DNA from: Gilvimarinus xylanilyticus
Lineage (GTDB): Bacteria > Pseudomonadota > Gammaproteobacteria > Pseudomonadales > Cellvibrionaceae
Length of the DNA: 64,000 bases
Reading direction: 5' to 3'
NCBI RefSeq assembly: GCF_024195295.1
Contig: NZ_JAMFTH010000004.1
Span: forward strand, 124,001-188,000
The position numbers and the translations under genes were made by a program. Of this stretch, positions 7,726 through 15,437 are shown one piece after another (the stretch's first letter is position 1; the number at the start of each line of letters is the position of its first letter). The notes beneath the pieces are model-generated. The model did no database searches and was not told the origin of the DNA. It saw only the letters and a program-made list of their open reading frames with translations.

Positions 7726-8387
7726 AACTTCACCTGCTCAGCTGCAAACAAATAGAAAAATCCCATGGGTCGAATCAGGCAAGCTGGTTGAGCGATGCCG
7801 AACAAGCGCGCGCGCAGCGTCTGCGAAGCGTGAACGCTAAACGTACATTTATCTCTAGCCGGCTGTTATGCCGCGCGATTCTCGCACAGGAGCTAGACAC
7901 TCAACCGCAAAACCTCAGCATTGCCCTCAGCCCGGCGGGAAAACCCTACGTAGAAAACGCCCCCGATCTTCACTTTAATCTAAGCCATAGCGGGCAGTGG
8001 ATCGCTTTGGGTGTAAGCCACACAGGACCAGTGGGGGTTGATATCGAACAACCACAAAAACAGCGCCCGCTACTCAAAATCGCCCAGCAGTTCTTTCACC
8101 CGGAAGAGGTCTCACTGCTGCAATCTCTGCCAGCAGGTCAATGTGAGCAGGCTTTTTACCGCCTGTGGACCTTGAAAGAAGCCTTTTTTAAAGCCCGAGG
8201 AACCGGTATTGCCGAGGGCCTGGCACAGGTTAACTTCGCCGCGGGCAATACCCCCACCGCACCGGCCGAATTTACCCCTGGGCAGTGGCACTACTTCTTT
8301 ACCCAACCACCCGTACCCACAGGCGAAGCCCTCTATCTGGCCTGTGTTAGCGCCAGCGACTCGGTAGTGGTTGAGGCATACGATTAG
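7722..8387 (+). CDS. 4'-phosphopantetheinyl transferase (Sfp/AcpT type)
   Basis: A 221-residue enzyme that would attach the phosphopantetheine arm of CoA to the acyl carrier proteins of the locus. Family motifs are clear: GKPYV near 73-77, FNLSHS at 85-90, GVDIE at 105-109 (Mg-binding Asp and Glu) and FYRLWTLKEAFFKARGTG at 145-162 (the W-x-x-K-E-A motif). It is longer than AcpS and has the two-domain Sfp layout. The start is GTG 7722, overlapping the dehydratase stop. This is the last recognisable gene of the metabolite locus; 118 bp then separate it from the xylanase gene. Confidence 0.88.
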   Translation: MKLHLLSCKQIEKSHGSNQASWLSDAEQARAQRLRSVNAKRTFISSRLLCRAILAQELDTQPQNLSIALSPAGKPYVENAPDLHFNLSHSGQWIALGVSHTGPVGVDIEQPQKQRPLLKIAQQFFHPEEVSLLQSLPAGQCEQAFYRLWTLKEAFFKARGTGIAEGLAQVNFAAGNTPTAPAEFTPGQWHYFFTQPPVPTGEALYLACVSASDSVVVEAYD

Positions 8388-8444
8388 ACTAAGCCCATAC
8401 CACACGGGCAATTTCCGTAACCTTTGAACCAGGCAGAGTCGTGT

Positions 8445-8471
8445 TTGACTAATCCCCACACCAGTTATAGT
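8445..8471 (+). promoter_or_regulatory. Possible sigma-70 promoter for the xylanase gene
   Basis: TTGACT at 8445-8450 and TATAGT at 8466-8471 resemble -35 and -10 boxes, but the spacing is 15 bp, shorter than the optimum of 17. It lies 35 bp before a clear AAGGAG ribosome site (8493-8498) and the ATG at 8506. Confidence 0.35.
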
Positions 8472-8505
8472 CTTATGGACAATATAATTATTAAGGAGCG
8501 CCACC

Positions 8506-9678
8506 ATGCCCAACACCAAACGCAGACTCATTAGCAAACCTAAGCTCGTACACCTCGCCCTACTAGCTCTAGGGCTTACAGGTCTTCCCCTCGCCAATGC
8601 CGCCTCGAATTCGCAACCCTTAAAATCCGTTTATCAGCAGGCCTTTAAAATGGGCGCCGCTGTCAACGCCGAGATTGTGAATGGCAACAATGCCCAGGCT
8701 CAACAGATCGTTCTGCGAGAATTTAATAGCATTACCTTAGAAAATGGCATGAAAGCCGGCCCCATTAACCCCGAACCCGGCGTTTATAACTTCGAGCCCG
8801 CCGATAAATTCGTCCAGTTTGGTCGCGAGCACAACTTATTTGTACTGGGGCATACATTGGTTTGGCACAACCAAACCCCCGAATGGTTTTTCACCAATGC
8901 CCAAGGCGAACCCAACACCCCCGAGCAACAGCTGGAAGTCATGCGCCAGCACATCAAAACCGTCGCCGGACGCTACCAAGGCAAAGTCGACGCCTGGGAT
9001 GTGGTCAACGAAGTTATCGCCGATGACGGCTCCTACCGACCCACCACCTGGGTTGAAGGTGTGGGCGATGGAGATACGATGGTAAAGGCGGCGTTTCGCT
9101 ACGCCCAGCAATACGCGCCCGACGCCGAGCTTTACTACAACGACTTTAATGCCTGGCGCCCCGCCAAGCGTGACGGCATTATCCGCATGGTTAAAATGCT
9201 GCAGGAAGCGGGGATTCGTATTGATGGCGTGGGCATTCAAGCTCACTGGGGCCTTAACTACCCCAAAACCGAATACATTGAGCAGGCCATTGACGCCTAC
9301 GCAGCCGCCGGGGTCAAAGTCATGATTACCGAAATGGATATTGATGTGTTGCCGCTGACCAAAGAGGGGCAAATTATTGGCACCGGCATGCTACACCCGC
9401 AGTTTGAGCTGGAAGAGTTTGAAACCTTCCTTGACCCCTACCCACAGGGCCTGCCCGAGGACATTCAAAAGCAATTAAGCGATCGCTACGCCGAGCTGTT
9501 TGGGATCTTTTACCGCAAACGCGACAAAATTGATCGGGTCACCTTCTGGGGCGTCGACGACAGCATGTCGTGGAAAAACGACTACCCCATCAACAACCGT
9601 ACTAACTATCCTCTTTTGTGGAACCGGGACTTTAGCGAAAAGCCCGCGGTGAACGCTGTTCGCGCTGTACCGCAGTAG
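8506..9678 (+). CDS. Secreted GH10 endo-1,4-beta-xylanase
   Basis: A 390-residue glycoside hydrolase family 10 enzyme. A Sec signal peptide occupies residues 1-32 (hydrophobic LVHLALLALGLTGLPLA, ending ANA). The rest is one catalytic barrel with no carbohydrate-binding module or linker. The acid/base Glu is E169 in DAWDVVNEV and the nucleophile is E276 in VMITEMDID; LGHTLVWHNQTPEW near 114-127 and VTFWGVDDSMSW near the end line the substrate cleft. It should hydrolyse internal xylan bonds in the periplasm or outside the cell. AAGGAG lies 7 bp before the ATG. The lack of binding modules is like the simpler or periplasmic GH10 enzymes of xylan degraders, which suggests action on soluble or small xylo-oligomers. 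Confidence 0.95.
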   Translation: MPNTKRRLISKPKLVHLALLALGLTGLPLANAASNSQPLKSVYQQAFKMGAAVNAEIVNGNNAQAQQIVLREFNSITLENGMKAGPINPEPGVYNFEPADKFVQFGREHNLFVLGHTLVWHNQTPEWFFTNAQGEPNTPEQQLEVMRQHIKTVAGRYQGKVDAWDVVNEVIADDGSYRPTTWVEGVGDGDTMVKAAFRYAQQYAPDAELYYNDFNAWRPAKRDGIIRMVKMLQEAGIRIDGVGIQAHWGLNYPKTEYIEQAIDAYAAAGVKVMITEMDIDVLPLTKEGQIIGTGMLHPQFELEEFETFLDPYPQGLPEDIQKQLSDRYAELFGIFYRKRDKIDRVTFWGVDDSMSWKNDYPINNRTNYPLLWNRDFSEKPAVNAVRAVPQ

Positions 9679-9680
9679 CT

Positions 9681-9706
9681 AAAAAAATGCCGGGCTTAGC
9701 CCGGCA
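9681..9706 (-). terminator. Intrinsic terminator of the outer-membrane protein gene
   Basis: An 8-bp stem (TGCCGGGC / GCCCGGCA, 9688-9706, TTA loop on the plus strand) is followed on the minus strand by seven T (9687-9681). It lies just after the minus-strand barrel gene and may also slow readthrough from the xylanase gene. Confidence 0.8.
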
Positions 9707-9727
9707 CCTTCATCAATACGTAAAGCA

Positions 9728-10393
9728 TCAATACATAAAACCAAATTCAAATATGGCCGAACCCACCGATGGGTCGCTTTCGGCATAGTCGATGTCCAGC
9801 CAGCGCTCGTAATACCCCGCGCGGATAAAATGATTCGGACTCAAATCAAAGCGCAAACCAGCCCCCACTCCCCATGAGAAGGAATCGCCGCCGTAGGTCG
9901 GCTGATACCAATCGCACACATAGCCCCACCAGGGGTCCCACCAACACACCTGATCCGGATGCCCGGCAGCGATATTAGAATCGATGCTGGTCCAACCAAT
10001 CATACCGCTCACAAAAGGCGTCAACTTACCCTCAGAGAAGTAATAATCGGCGACACCGGCGGCGCTAAAGGTATCCATGACCCCGCTCACCGACTCTACC
10101 GTTCTGGCGCCATCATCCACAATTCGCTGGCCGTCATAGCGGGTATCATTCCAGGTAAAGCTGGCGCGTAAATTCAAATTGTTGGAATAATTGTACCCGG
10201 CGGTAAAGCCAAAGCCCGGGTCAGAGGCAATATCGGCTGTGGCTCCACCTTCAAAATCTATTGTTTCACCAAACAGATAAGGCACCTGCAGCGAAAACTC
10301 GTACTTGTTTATCCGATCGGCCTGAGATGGTGCCGCCACAATGGCTACCAGGCAACCCAAGGCCCAGAAAGGTTTAAAAATGCGCAGTTTCAT
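9728..10393 (-). CDS. Outer-membrane beta-barrel protein with Trp-rich Cys loop
   Basis: A 221-residue protein with a signal peptide (residues 1-25, cleavage near SQA). The mature part alternates polar and hydrophobic residues in strand pairs (FGFTAGYNYSNNLNLRASFTW, SFSWGVGAGLRFDL, HFIRAGYYERWLDIDY) and ends FGFMY, an aromatic C-terminal outer-membrane signature. It looks like a small 8-stranded OmpA/OmpW-like barrel. Residues 150-160 form CWWDPWWGYVC, probably a disulfide-closed Trp-rich surface loop. Function unknown; surface sugar contact is only a guess from the aromatic loop and the neighbouring xylanase. It has its own downstream terminator. Confidence 0.8.
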   Translation of the reverse strand: MKLRIFKPFWALGCLVAIVAAPSQADRINKYEFSLQVPYLFGETIDFEGGATADIASDPGFGFTAGYNYSNNLNLRASFTWNDTRYDGQRIVDDGARTVESVSGVMDTFSAAGVADYYFSEGKLTPFVSGMIGWTSIDSNIAAGHPDQVCWWDPWWGYVCDWYQPTYGGDSFSWGVGAGLRFDLSPNHFIRAGYYERWLDIDYAESDPSVGSAIFEFGFMY

Positions 10394-11032
10394 ATTTCAT
10401 TCCCTAGAGAGTGGAGTACAACAAACGGCCCCCAGGGCGGGAGCTTTCCTACAGATATAAGAATAACGATATTCACTGCAGTTTTCGACTAGCGATTACC
10501 TAAAACAACGAATACAGTCCAAACGGGATTGGAACACCAAGAAATCATTACTGACCTAGACCGCGGTGCATTGCGTTGCGCACCCAGTTTCGACACTAGG
10601 CCTACAGCAAGACCATTCTCGATATTGCCTGTAAACCGGGCATACTAAACCCGGTAAAACAGATTTTAGGGGCAGACGTTTATCTAAGATACCTCTGATT
10701 AAGCTCTAGCAGCCTATGCGCGCCCCAAATGAGCAATCTATTCCCCTTGACCCACACCTCAAGCAATGGCCATAGCCTCTGACGAGAAGAATAAGAGGGG
10801 GAATGTACCTATAGCCTCCCGGCTTGAAAGGTTTGGCGAGCAAAACGACTACAGAAACAACACCTAATTCAAGTCCGGCCTTGGTTCTTGAAATGGTCTA
10901 AATTTTCTTGTTATCACTTCCCGCATTTCACCGGAAAATCAAGGAATTAACGACGACGAAACCTAGCAGGATATCGTCAGGCAGCCGCAAAACGGACGTC
11001 AGGGTGCCTTGCGGCCCTCCTGACACACGCAG
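10394..11032 (-). other. Gene-free spacer before the repeat array
   Basis: About 640 bp without a credible reading frame. The part next to 10393 must contain the promoter of the barrel gene, but I see no strong boxes. A small inverted repeat (ACCGGG / CCCGGT) lies near 10634-10654. A 17-nt fragment of tRNA-Leu lies at 10868-10884. The rest shows no recognisable gene, RNA or mobile element. Confidence 0.6.
10868..10884 (+). repeat. Inverted 17-nt copy of the tRNA-Leu T-arm
   Basis: TTCAAGTCCGGCCTTGG on the plus strand is identical to the T-arm and acceptor part of the minus-strand tRNA-Leu at 11387-11471, in opposite orientation. A 17-base exact match within 0.6 kb is not expected by chance. 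It may be the scar of an inversion or of an element that used the tRNA 3' end; no integrase gene is nearby. Confidence 0.7.
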
Positions 11033-11070
11033 AAAAGCTGTTCGCTTGTGTGAAGAGCCTTCGTTAATGT
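11033..11070 (-). repeat. Degenerate third copy of the repeat hairpin
   Basis: The text here (AAAAGCTGTTCGCTTGTGTGAAG core) matches the terminator hairpin of the two complete units with several unpaired changes, and is followed toward lower coordinates by sequence that no longer matches. It looks like the decayed end of the tandem array. Confidence 0.6.
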
Positions 11071-11228
11071 GGTGCCCACTAATTTGCCGGGAGCAAATTA
11101 GGATAGCCCGTCGGGGCTGGTCCGAGGACCGAGGCGCAGGGAAGCGCCGAGTCAACGCTGGACCATGGTCCGGCCTGAGACACATAAAGAAAAGGCCCTA
11201 CGCTCTCGCGTAGGGCCTTCCTCTATTC
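11071..11228 (-). repeat. Tandem 158-bp structured repeat, distal unit
   Basis: Read on the minus strand the unit starts after the tRNA-like end of the proximal unit and contains: a strong hairpin with T-run (11192-11219), an imperfect GGACC/GGTCC hairpin, a CGGCGC/GCGCC hairpin, GGTCC/GGACC, AGCCC/GGGCT, TAATTTGC/GCAAATTA, and finally GTGGGCACCA, which equals the 3' end of tRNA-Leu. Compared with the proximal unit, many stem bases differ on both sides while pairing is kept. Confidence 0.85.
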
Positions 11229-11387
11229 GGTGCCCACCAATTTGTCAGGAACAAATTAGGACAGCCCGGCAAGGGCTGGCTCGAAGAGCCGGGGCGCAGG
11301 GAAGCACCCCGTCCACGCCGGACCTCGGTCCGGCCTGGCACACATAAAAAAGGCTCTTCACTTGCGTGAAGAGCCTTCCTATTTAAT
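11229..11387 (-). repeat. Tandem 159-bp structured repeat, proximal unit next to tRNA-Leu
   Basis: Hairpins in minus-strand order: GGCTCTTCAC/GTGAAGAGCC with T-run (11346-11376), GCCGGACC/GGTCCGGC (11317-11334), CGGGGTGC/GCGCCCCG (about 11290-11311), GGCTC/GAGCC (11278-11290), AGCCC/GGGCT (11263-11277) and AATTTGT/ACAAATT (11239-11257), then GTGGGCACCG, like the tRNA 3' end. The unit repeats at 11071-11228 with period 158-159 bp. No reading frame explains it. Confidence 0.85.
11346..11376 (-). terminator. Intrinsic terminator of tRNA-Leu
   Basis: A 12-bp stem (AGGCTCTTCAC/GTGAAGAGCCT) with loop near 11362-11365 is followed on the minus strand by six T (11351-11346). It lies 11 bp after the tRNA CCA end. 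The same hairpin position is repeated at 11192-11219 in the distal unit. Confidence 0.85.
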
Positions 11388-11471
11388 GGTGCCCAAGGCC
11401 GGACTTGAACCGGCACGGCTTGCGCCACTACCCCCTCAAGATAGCGTGTCTACCAATTCCACCACTTGGGC
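11387..11471 (-). tRNA. leuU: tRNA-Leu (anticodon GAG)
   Basis: On the minus strand the acceptor GCCCAAG (11471-11465) pairs with CTTGGGC near the 3' end. The anticodon stem CTATC/GGTAG encloses the loop TTGAGGG, giving anticodon GAG. A long variable arm typical of tRNA-Leu follows, then the T-arm CCGGTTCAAGTCCGG and an encoded CCA (11389-11387). It decodes CUC/CUU leucine codons. It lies downstream of secG, as in many gammaproteobacteria, so it may be cut from a secG-containing transcript by RNase P. Repeats carrying tRNA pieces lie on both sides. Confidence 0.95.
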
Positions 11472-11820
11472 AAAGGGGAGATGCATAAGCATCGAATCTT
11501 TCTTAACGTAATGTGCGAGAGTCCCGACACGCTACGCGTGGTCGCTTTCGGCGTCCTGCCTCTCGCGACACTTGTGTATCCTGCACGTCGTCTACCCTTC
11601 CACCACTTGGGCAAAGGGGAGATGCTTAAAGCATCGAATCTATTTTAACGTAATGTGCGAGAGTCCCGACTCGCTACGCGAGGTCGCTTTCGGCTCTCGC
11701 CTTACGCGACACTTGTACTTTCATTTACATCGGTCGCTCCCGGCGTCCTGCCTCCCGCAACACTTGTACATCCATGTACATCGTCTACCCCTTCTGCCGT
11801 TTAGGCGAAGGGGATGCTTA
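11472..11820 (-). repeat. Repeat array carrying 5' pieces of tRNA-Leu, between secG and tRNA-Leu
   Basis: On the minus strand the sequence GCCCAAGTGGTGGAA, the first 15 bases of tRNA-Leu, recurs at 11612-11598 followed by GGGTAGAC, and a diverged form (GCC-AAACGGCAGAAGGGGTAGAC) occurs near 11805-11783. Each copy is preceded by a GATGC/GCATC hairpin and C-rich tract, and followed by a shared block with CACGC/GCGTG (copy 1) or CTCGC/GCGAG (copy 2) hairpins. Copy spacing is 141 bp and about 193 bp; the longer one contains an internal duplication with GTAC-rich words. No reading frame of note is present. These look like decayed tRNA-Leu 5' halves in a tandem array. Confidence 0.75.
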
Positions 11821-11841
11821 CGCATCGAATTTTGTTAGATC

Positions 11842-12234
11842 TTACTCGGCAGGTACTGCGGGTACTTCACCGGCGTTATTTTCGCTGCCCATGCTGGGTA
11901 CCTCAGAAGCCTCATCATTGGCGGTGGGTACGTCGCTTTCCTGGGCGGCGCCAGCGGGGGCGGATTCTATCATGGAAGGAATTGCCGCGTCAGTCACTTG
12001 GCTGCTATTTTTTGCAATAATTGCCAAGCCAAAGCTGGTGCAAAAAAAGACGACCGCAAAAATGGAGGTGGCACGGGTGAAAAAGTTACCGCTGCCCTCG
12101 CTACCAAATACGGTTTGCGATGCACCGGCGCCAAACGACGCACCGGCGGAGGCACCTTTGCCCTGCTGCATAAGGATCAGTGCGATAATCGCCAGGGCGG
12201 TTAACACGTGTATGATTAAAACAATCTTTTCCAT
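11842..12234 (-). CDS. secG: Preprotein translocase subunit SecG
   Basis: A 130-residue inner-membrane protein with two hydrophobic helices (about 3-20 and 55-75) and the SecG core LMQQGKGASAGASFGAGASQTVFGS between them, part of the SecYEG export channel. The C-terminal 45 residues are Ala/Ser/Glu-rich and low in complexity, longer than in E. coli SecG. ATG 12234 gives the usual MEKIVLIIHV start; the frame stays open to 12297 over the tpiA end and is not used. It lies 32 bp downstream of tpiA and precedes tRNA-Leu, the usual order. Confidence 0.94.
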   Translation of the reverse strand: MEKIVLIIHVLTALAIIALILMQQGKGASAGASFGAGASQTVFGSEGSGNFFTRATSIFAVVFFCTSFGLAIIAKNSSQVTDAAIPSMIESAPAGAAQESDVPTANDEASEVPSMGSENNAGEVPAVPAE

Positions 12235-12266
12235 TACTCGGCTCTCTGCTTTGAGCGTTATAAACG

Positions 12267-13040
12267 TTATTTGTCGGCACTTTCGGCGTGCTGACAAACA
12301 GCAATAAAATCTTCAGCATTTAATGATGCTCCGCCTAAAAGCGCACCATCAATATCCGCCTTGGCAAACAGTTCCGCAGCGTTGCTGGGTTTGACACTGC
12401 CACCGTACAAAATCGTTAGCTGCTGCCCCAAATGTCCGAACGTCTCGCGGATAAATCCGTGCACCTGCTCGGCCTCTTCGGGGGTGGCAGTTTTCCCGGT
12501 ACCCACAGCCCAAATGGGCTCATAGGCAACCACTGCGTGGGCGAATGACTCGAGCCCGGCGTGGTCAATAACCGCATGCAGCTGAGACTCGATAGTCGCC
12601 AATGCCTGTCCAGCCTCTCGCTGTTCACTGGACTCACCCACACATAAAATGGGTATCAAGCCCGCATCCAGCACCGCCGTATACTGCGCGGCCACCTGAG
12701 CATTATCTTCACCCTGTAGACGACGGCGCTCGTTATGACCGACAATCACATAACGACAGCCCATATCCGCGAGCATGGAGGCAGAAACCTCGCCGGTATA
12801 AGCGCCGGCTTGCTCAGCATTGGTACTCTGAGCGCCCCACATAATTTGGCAGGACTTCAGCGCCTGGGCCACCTGCTGCAGGTATACAAACGGTGGGCAA
12901 ATCACCGTATCCGTGTCTTTCAGAGGGTTCCAACCTTGCAAGATCTCTTGCAGCAACCGGTCGTTGCCCTGACGATTGCCGTTCATCTTCCAATTACCGA
13001 CAATCAGTCGACGGCGCCCAGCTGAGGGCTGCGAGGTCAT
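12267..13040 (-). CDS. tpiA: Triose-phosphate isomerase
   Basis: A 257-residue (beta/alpha)8 enzyme interconverting dihydroxyacetone phosphate and glyceraldehyde-3-phosphate. Active-site residues are visible: N16 and K18 in GNWKMNG, the catalytic His in VIVGHNERR, the catalytic Glu in AYEPIWAVGTG, whose following residues form the mobile lid, and the phosphate-binding LYGGSVKPSN. GGAGGG lies 7 bp before the ATG. It sits between glmM and secG in the conserved order. Confidence 0.97.
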   Translation of the reverse strand: MTSQPSAGRRRLIVGNWKMNGNRQGNDRLLQEILQGWNPLKDTDTVICPPFVYLQQVAQALKSCQIMWGAQSTNAEQAGAYTGEVSASMLADMGCRYVIVGHNERRRLQGEDNAQVAAQYTAVLDAGLIPILCVGESSEQREAGQALATIESQLHAVIDHAGLESFAHAVVAYEPIWAVGTGKTATPEEAEQVHGFIRETFGHLGQQLTILYGGSVKPSNAAELFAKADIDGALLGGASLNAEDFIAVCQHAESADK

Positions 13041-13146
13041 ATTCTACCCTCCGTAAAACGGCCGCCAATGGTAGCCGAACACTGCCTAAGATACAACGTC
13101 CATTGCCGCGCTTTGCACGGGTAGGGGCCAGAAACAGTCAACATAT

Positions 13147-14484
13147 TCAGCTCAGCGCCTTTTCGACGGCGGCGGCGAGCTCTTGGGCGAGGGTTTTGAC
13201 CTGCGTGCGATCTTTGCCTTCAACCATTACTCGCACCACAGGCTCAGTTCCCGAGGGGCGCAGCAGCACGCGACCGCTGCCAGCGAGCTGAGCTTCGGTG
13301 TCAGCTACCGCTTTTTGCACGGCCTCATCCTTATCTAAGTCGACCTTTTTAACCCGGTGGACATTGATCATCGTTTGCGGCAGCTTGCGCATTCCCTGTT
13401 TGGCCGCATGCAAGCTTTTTTCCATGGTACAAATGGCCAATAGAACCTGCAGCGCCGAGATAATCCCGTCACCGGTGGTAGTGACATTACTGCATACAAT
13501 ATGGCCCGAGGATTCTCCCCCCAGCGCCCAGCCGTTTTTACGCATGGTTTCGATGACATAGCGATCGCCCACCTTGGCCCGGGCGAAGCCGATGCCCAGC
13601 TCTTTGAGCCCCAACTCGAAGCCAAAGTTACTCATCAAAGTGCCCACCACCCCGGCGCAACCGCCGCCGTATTCCTGCTGATAGGCGGCGATGATATAGA
13701 GCAGCTCATCACCGTCCACGATTTCACCCTTGTGGTCCACAAAAGCCACCCGGTCGCCGTCTCCATCAAAGGCAATGCCCAAATCGGCGCCCATTTCCTG
13801 CACCTTTTCTTTTAACGCCTCGGGGCTTGTGGAGCCGCAACTGCGGTTAATATTGGTACCGTTGGGCTCGGCGGCAAAGGGAATGACCTTGGCTCCCAGC
13901 TCGGAAAACACACTGGGAGCAATGTGATAGGTGGCGCCGTGGGCGCAGTCCACCACAATTTGCAAACCGCTGAGGTTAAACCCCCAGGGCATAGTGCCTT
14001 TGCAGAACTCGATATAACGACCAGCGGCGTCGGTAATGCGGCGCGCTTTACCCAAACGCTCGGCAGTGGTCATTGGCTCGTCCAGTTGCGCTTCTATCTC
14101 ACGCTCGATCTCGTCATCGAGCTTGGTGCCATTGGCGCTGAAAAATTTGATGCCATTATCAAAATAACTGTTGTGGGAGGCACTGATCACAATACCCGCC
14201 TGGGCCTGAAAGGTACGGGTTAAATAGGCAATGCCAGGGGTGGGCATTGGGCCCAACAGGCCGACATCCACACCGGCGTTGATCAGCCCCGCCTGCAGCG
14301 CTGACTCAAACATATACCCGGAAATCCGCGTATCTTTACCGATCAGAATCAATCCCGGCCCATCGTAGCGATCTACTAGCACGCGGCCTGCGGCCCAACC
14401 CAGCTTAAGCATAAAGTCGGGGGTAATCGGCGCCTCGCCGACGCGCCCGCGAATACCATCGGTACCAAAATACTTGCGGCTCAT
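13147..14484 (-). CDS. glmM: Phosphoglucosamine mutase
   Basis: A 445-residue alpha-D-phosphohexomutase that converts glucosamine-6-phosphate to glucosamine-1-phosphate for UDP-GlcNAc, hence peptidoglycan and LPS. The phosphoserine loop [13 protein letters not shown] has the active Ser at 103, the Mg loop is FDGDGDRV, the sugar loop GGESSGHI, and the phosphate loop [12 protein letters not shown] is near the C-terminus. Length is as usual for GlmM. It follows folP by 13 bp, the common folP-glmM pairing. Confidence 0.97.
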   Translation of the reverse strand: MSRKYFGTDGIRGRVGEAPITPDFMLKLGWAAGRVLVDRYDGPGLILIGKDTRISGYMFESALQAGLINAGVDVGLLGPMPTPGIAYLTRTFQAQAGIVISASHNSYFDNGIKFFSANGTKLDDEIEREIEAQLDEPMTTAERLGKARRITDAAGRYIEFCKGTMPWGFNLSGLQIVVDCAHGATYHIAPSVFSELGAKVIPFAAEPNGTNINRSCGSTSPEALKEKVQEMGADLGIAFDGDGDRVAFVDHKGEIVDGDELLYIIAAYQQEYGGGCAGVVGTLMSNFGFELGLKELGIGFARAKVGDRYVIETMRKNGWALGGESSGHIVCSNVTTTGDGIISALQVLLAICTMEKSLHAAKQGMRKLPQTMINVHRVKKVDLDKDEAVQKAVADTEAQLAGSGRVLLRPSGTEPVVRVMVEGKDRTQVKTLAQELAAAVEKALS

Positions 14485-14497
14485 AGCAATTGTTTCC

Positions 14498-15352
14498 TTA
14501 TCCTTTTAAGGCCATATGCACGTTCAACGCATCGGCCGTTTCACGCACATCGTGCACACGTATTATCTGGGCGCCCCGTTGGGCCGCCTCTAACGCCAGA
14601 GCCAAGGACCCCGGCAAGCGTTCATTCACATCTCGCCCCAGCAAATGCTGCAACATAGACTTGCGCGACATCCCCACCAACAGGGGGCAACCAAAATGCT
14701 TAAAGTGGGCTAACTGCCCGAGCAGAGTCAGATTATGCTCGAGGGATTTACCAAACCCAAATCCTGGATCGAGCAGTATGCGCTCGGAGGGGATGCCCGC
14801 TGCAGTGCAGGACGCTATTCTTTGCGCCAAGAACTCATTCACCTCGGCCACCACATCGTCGTAGGCAGGAGCCTTTTGCATATTTCCCGGCTCACCTCGC
14901 ATGTGCATCAAGCATACGGGCAAGCCTGTCGCGGCCGCCGCCTCCACAGCACCATCGCGTCTGAGGGCGCGCACATCGTTGATTATCGCCGCGCCAGCAG
15001 AAGCCGATTCACGGATAACCGCCGGGGTGCTGGTATCCACCGAAACAGGGCAGTTCAGCTCACGCACTATGGCTTCTACCACAGGCACGACCCGATCAAG
15101 TTCCTGAGATGCACCCACCGGGGTAGCGCCAGGACGGGTTGACTCGCCCCCGACATCAATAATAGCGGCACCGTCGTCCAGCATTTGTTTGGCGCGCGCC
15201 AGGGCTCTGTCGAGATTAACGCTGTCGCCCTGATAACAGTTGCCGCCGTCGGAGAAAGAGTCGGGCGTGGTGTTAAGGATCCCCATGATCAGCGGGCGCG
15301 ACAAATCGAGGCGGTACTGAGCGGCGGTGAGAAATTGAGATTTTGGCGTCAT
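14498..15352 (-). CDS. folP: Dihydropteroate synthase
   Basis: A 284-residue TIM-barrel enzyme of folate synthesis that joins p-aminobenzoate to hydroxymethyldihydropterin diphosphate; it is the sulfonamide target. Motifs: [15 protein letters not shown] near 23-37, [13 protein letters not shown] near 65-77, the Asn in [20 protein letters not shown] and the C-terminal RVHDVRET. It lies 85 bp from ftsH with a terminator between them, so it probably has its own promoter or depends on partial readthrough. Confidence 0.96.
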   Translation of the reverse strand: MTPKSQFLTAAQYRLDLSRPLIMGILNTTPDSFSDGGNCYQGDSVNLDRALARAKQMLDDGAAIIDVGGESTRPGATPVGASQELDRVVPVVEAIVRELNCPVSVDTSTPAVIRESASAGAAIINDVRALRRDGAVEAAAATGLPVCLMHMRGEPGNMQKAPAYDDVVAEVNEFLAQRIASCTAAGIPSERILLDPGFGFGKSLEHNLTLLGQLAHFKHFGCPLLVGMSRKSMLQHLLGRDVNERLPGSLALALEAAQRGAQIIRVHDVRETADALNVHMALKG

Positions 15353-15392
15353 GGATGGAAGATTAACGGGACTCTACAAAAGAACTCTACAG

Positions 15393-15420
15393 TAAAAAGA
15401 AACCCCGCCGCAGCGGGGTT
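15393..15420 (-). terminator. Intrinsic terminator after ftsH
   Basis: An 8-bp GC-rich stem AACCCCGC/GCGGGGTT (15401-15420) is followed on the minus strand by TCTTTTT (15400-15394). It lies 17 bp past the ftsH stop and before folP. Confidence 0.85.
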
Positions 15421-15437
15421 GTTGTTCTGTCGCCCTA

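Noticed and set aside
10394-11032. Genomic island or prophage attached at tRNA-Leu
   Set aside because: No integrase, transposase or phage gene is present; only a short inverted tRNA fragment remains.
11033-11820. CRISPR array
   Set aside because: Repeats are 140-190 bp long, highly structured, contain tRNA pieces and have no short repeat-spacer pattern or cas genes.
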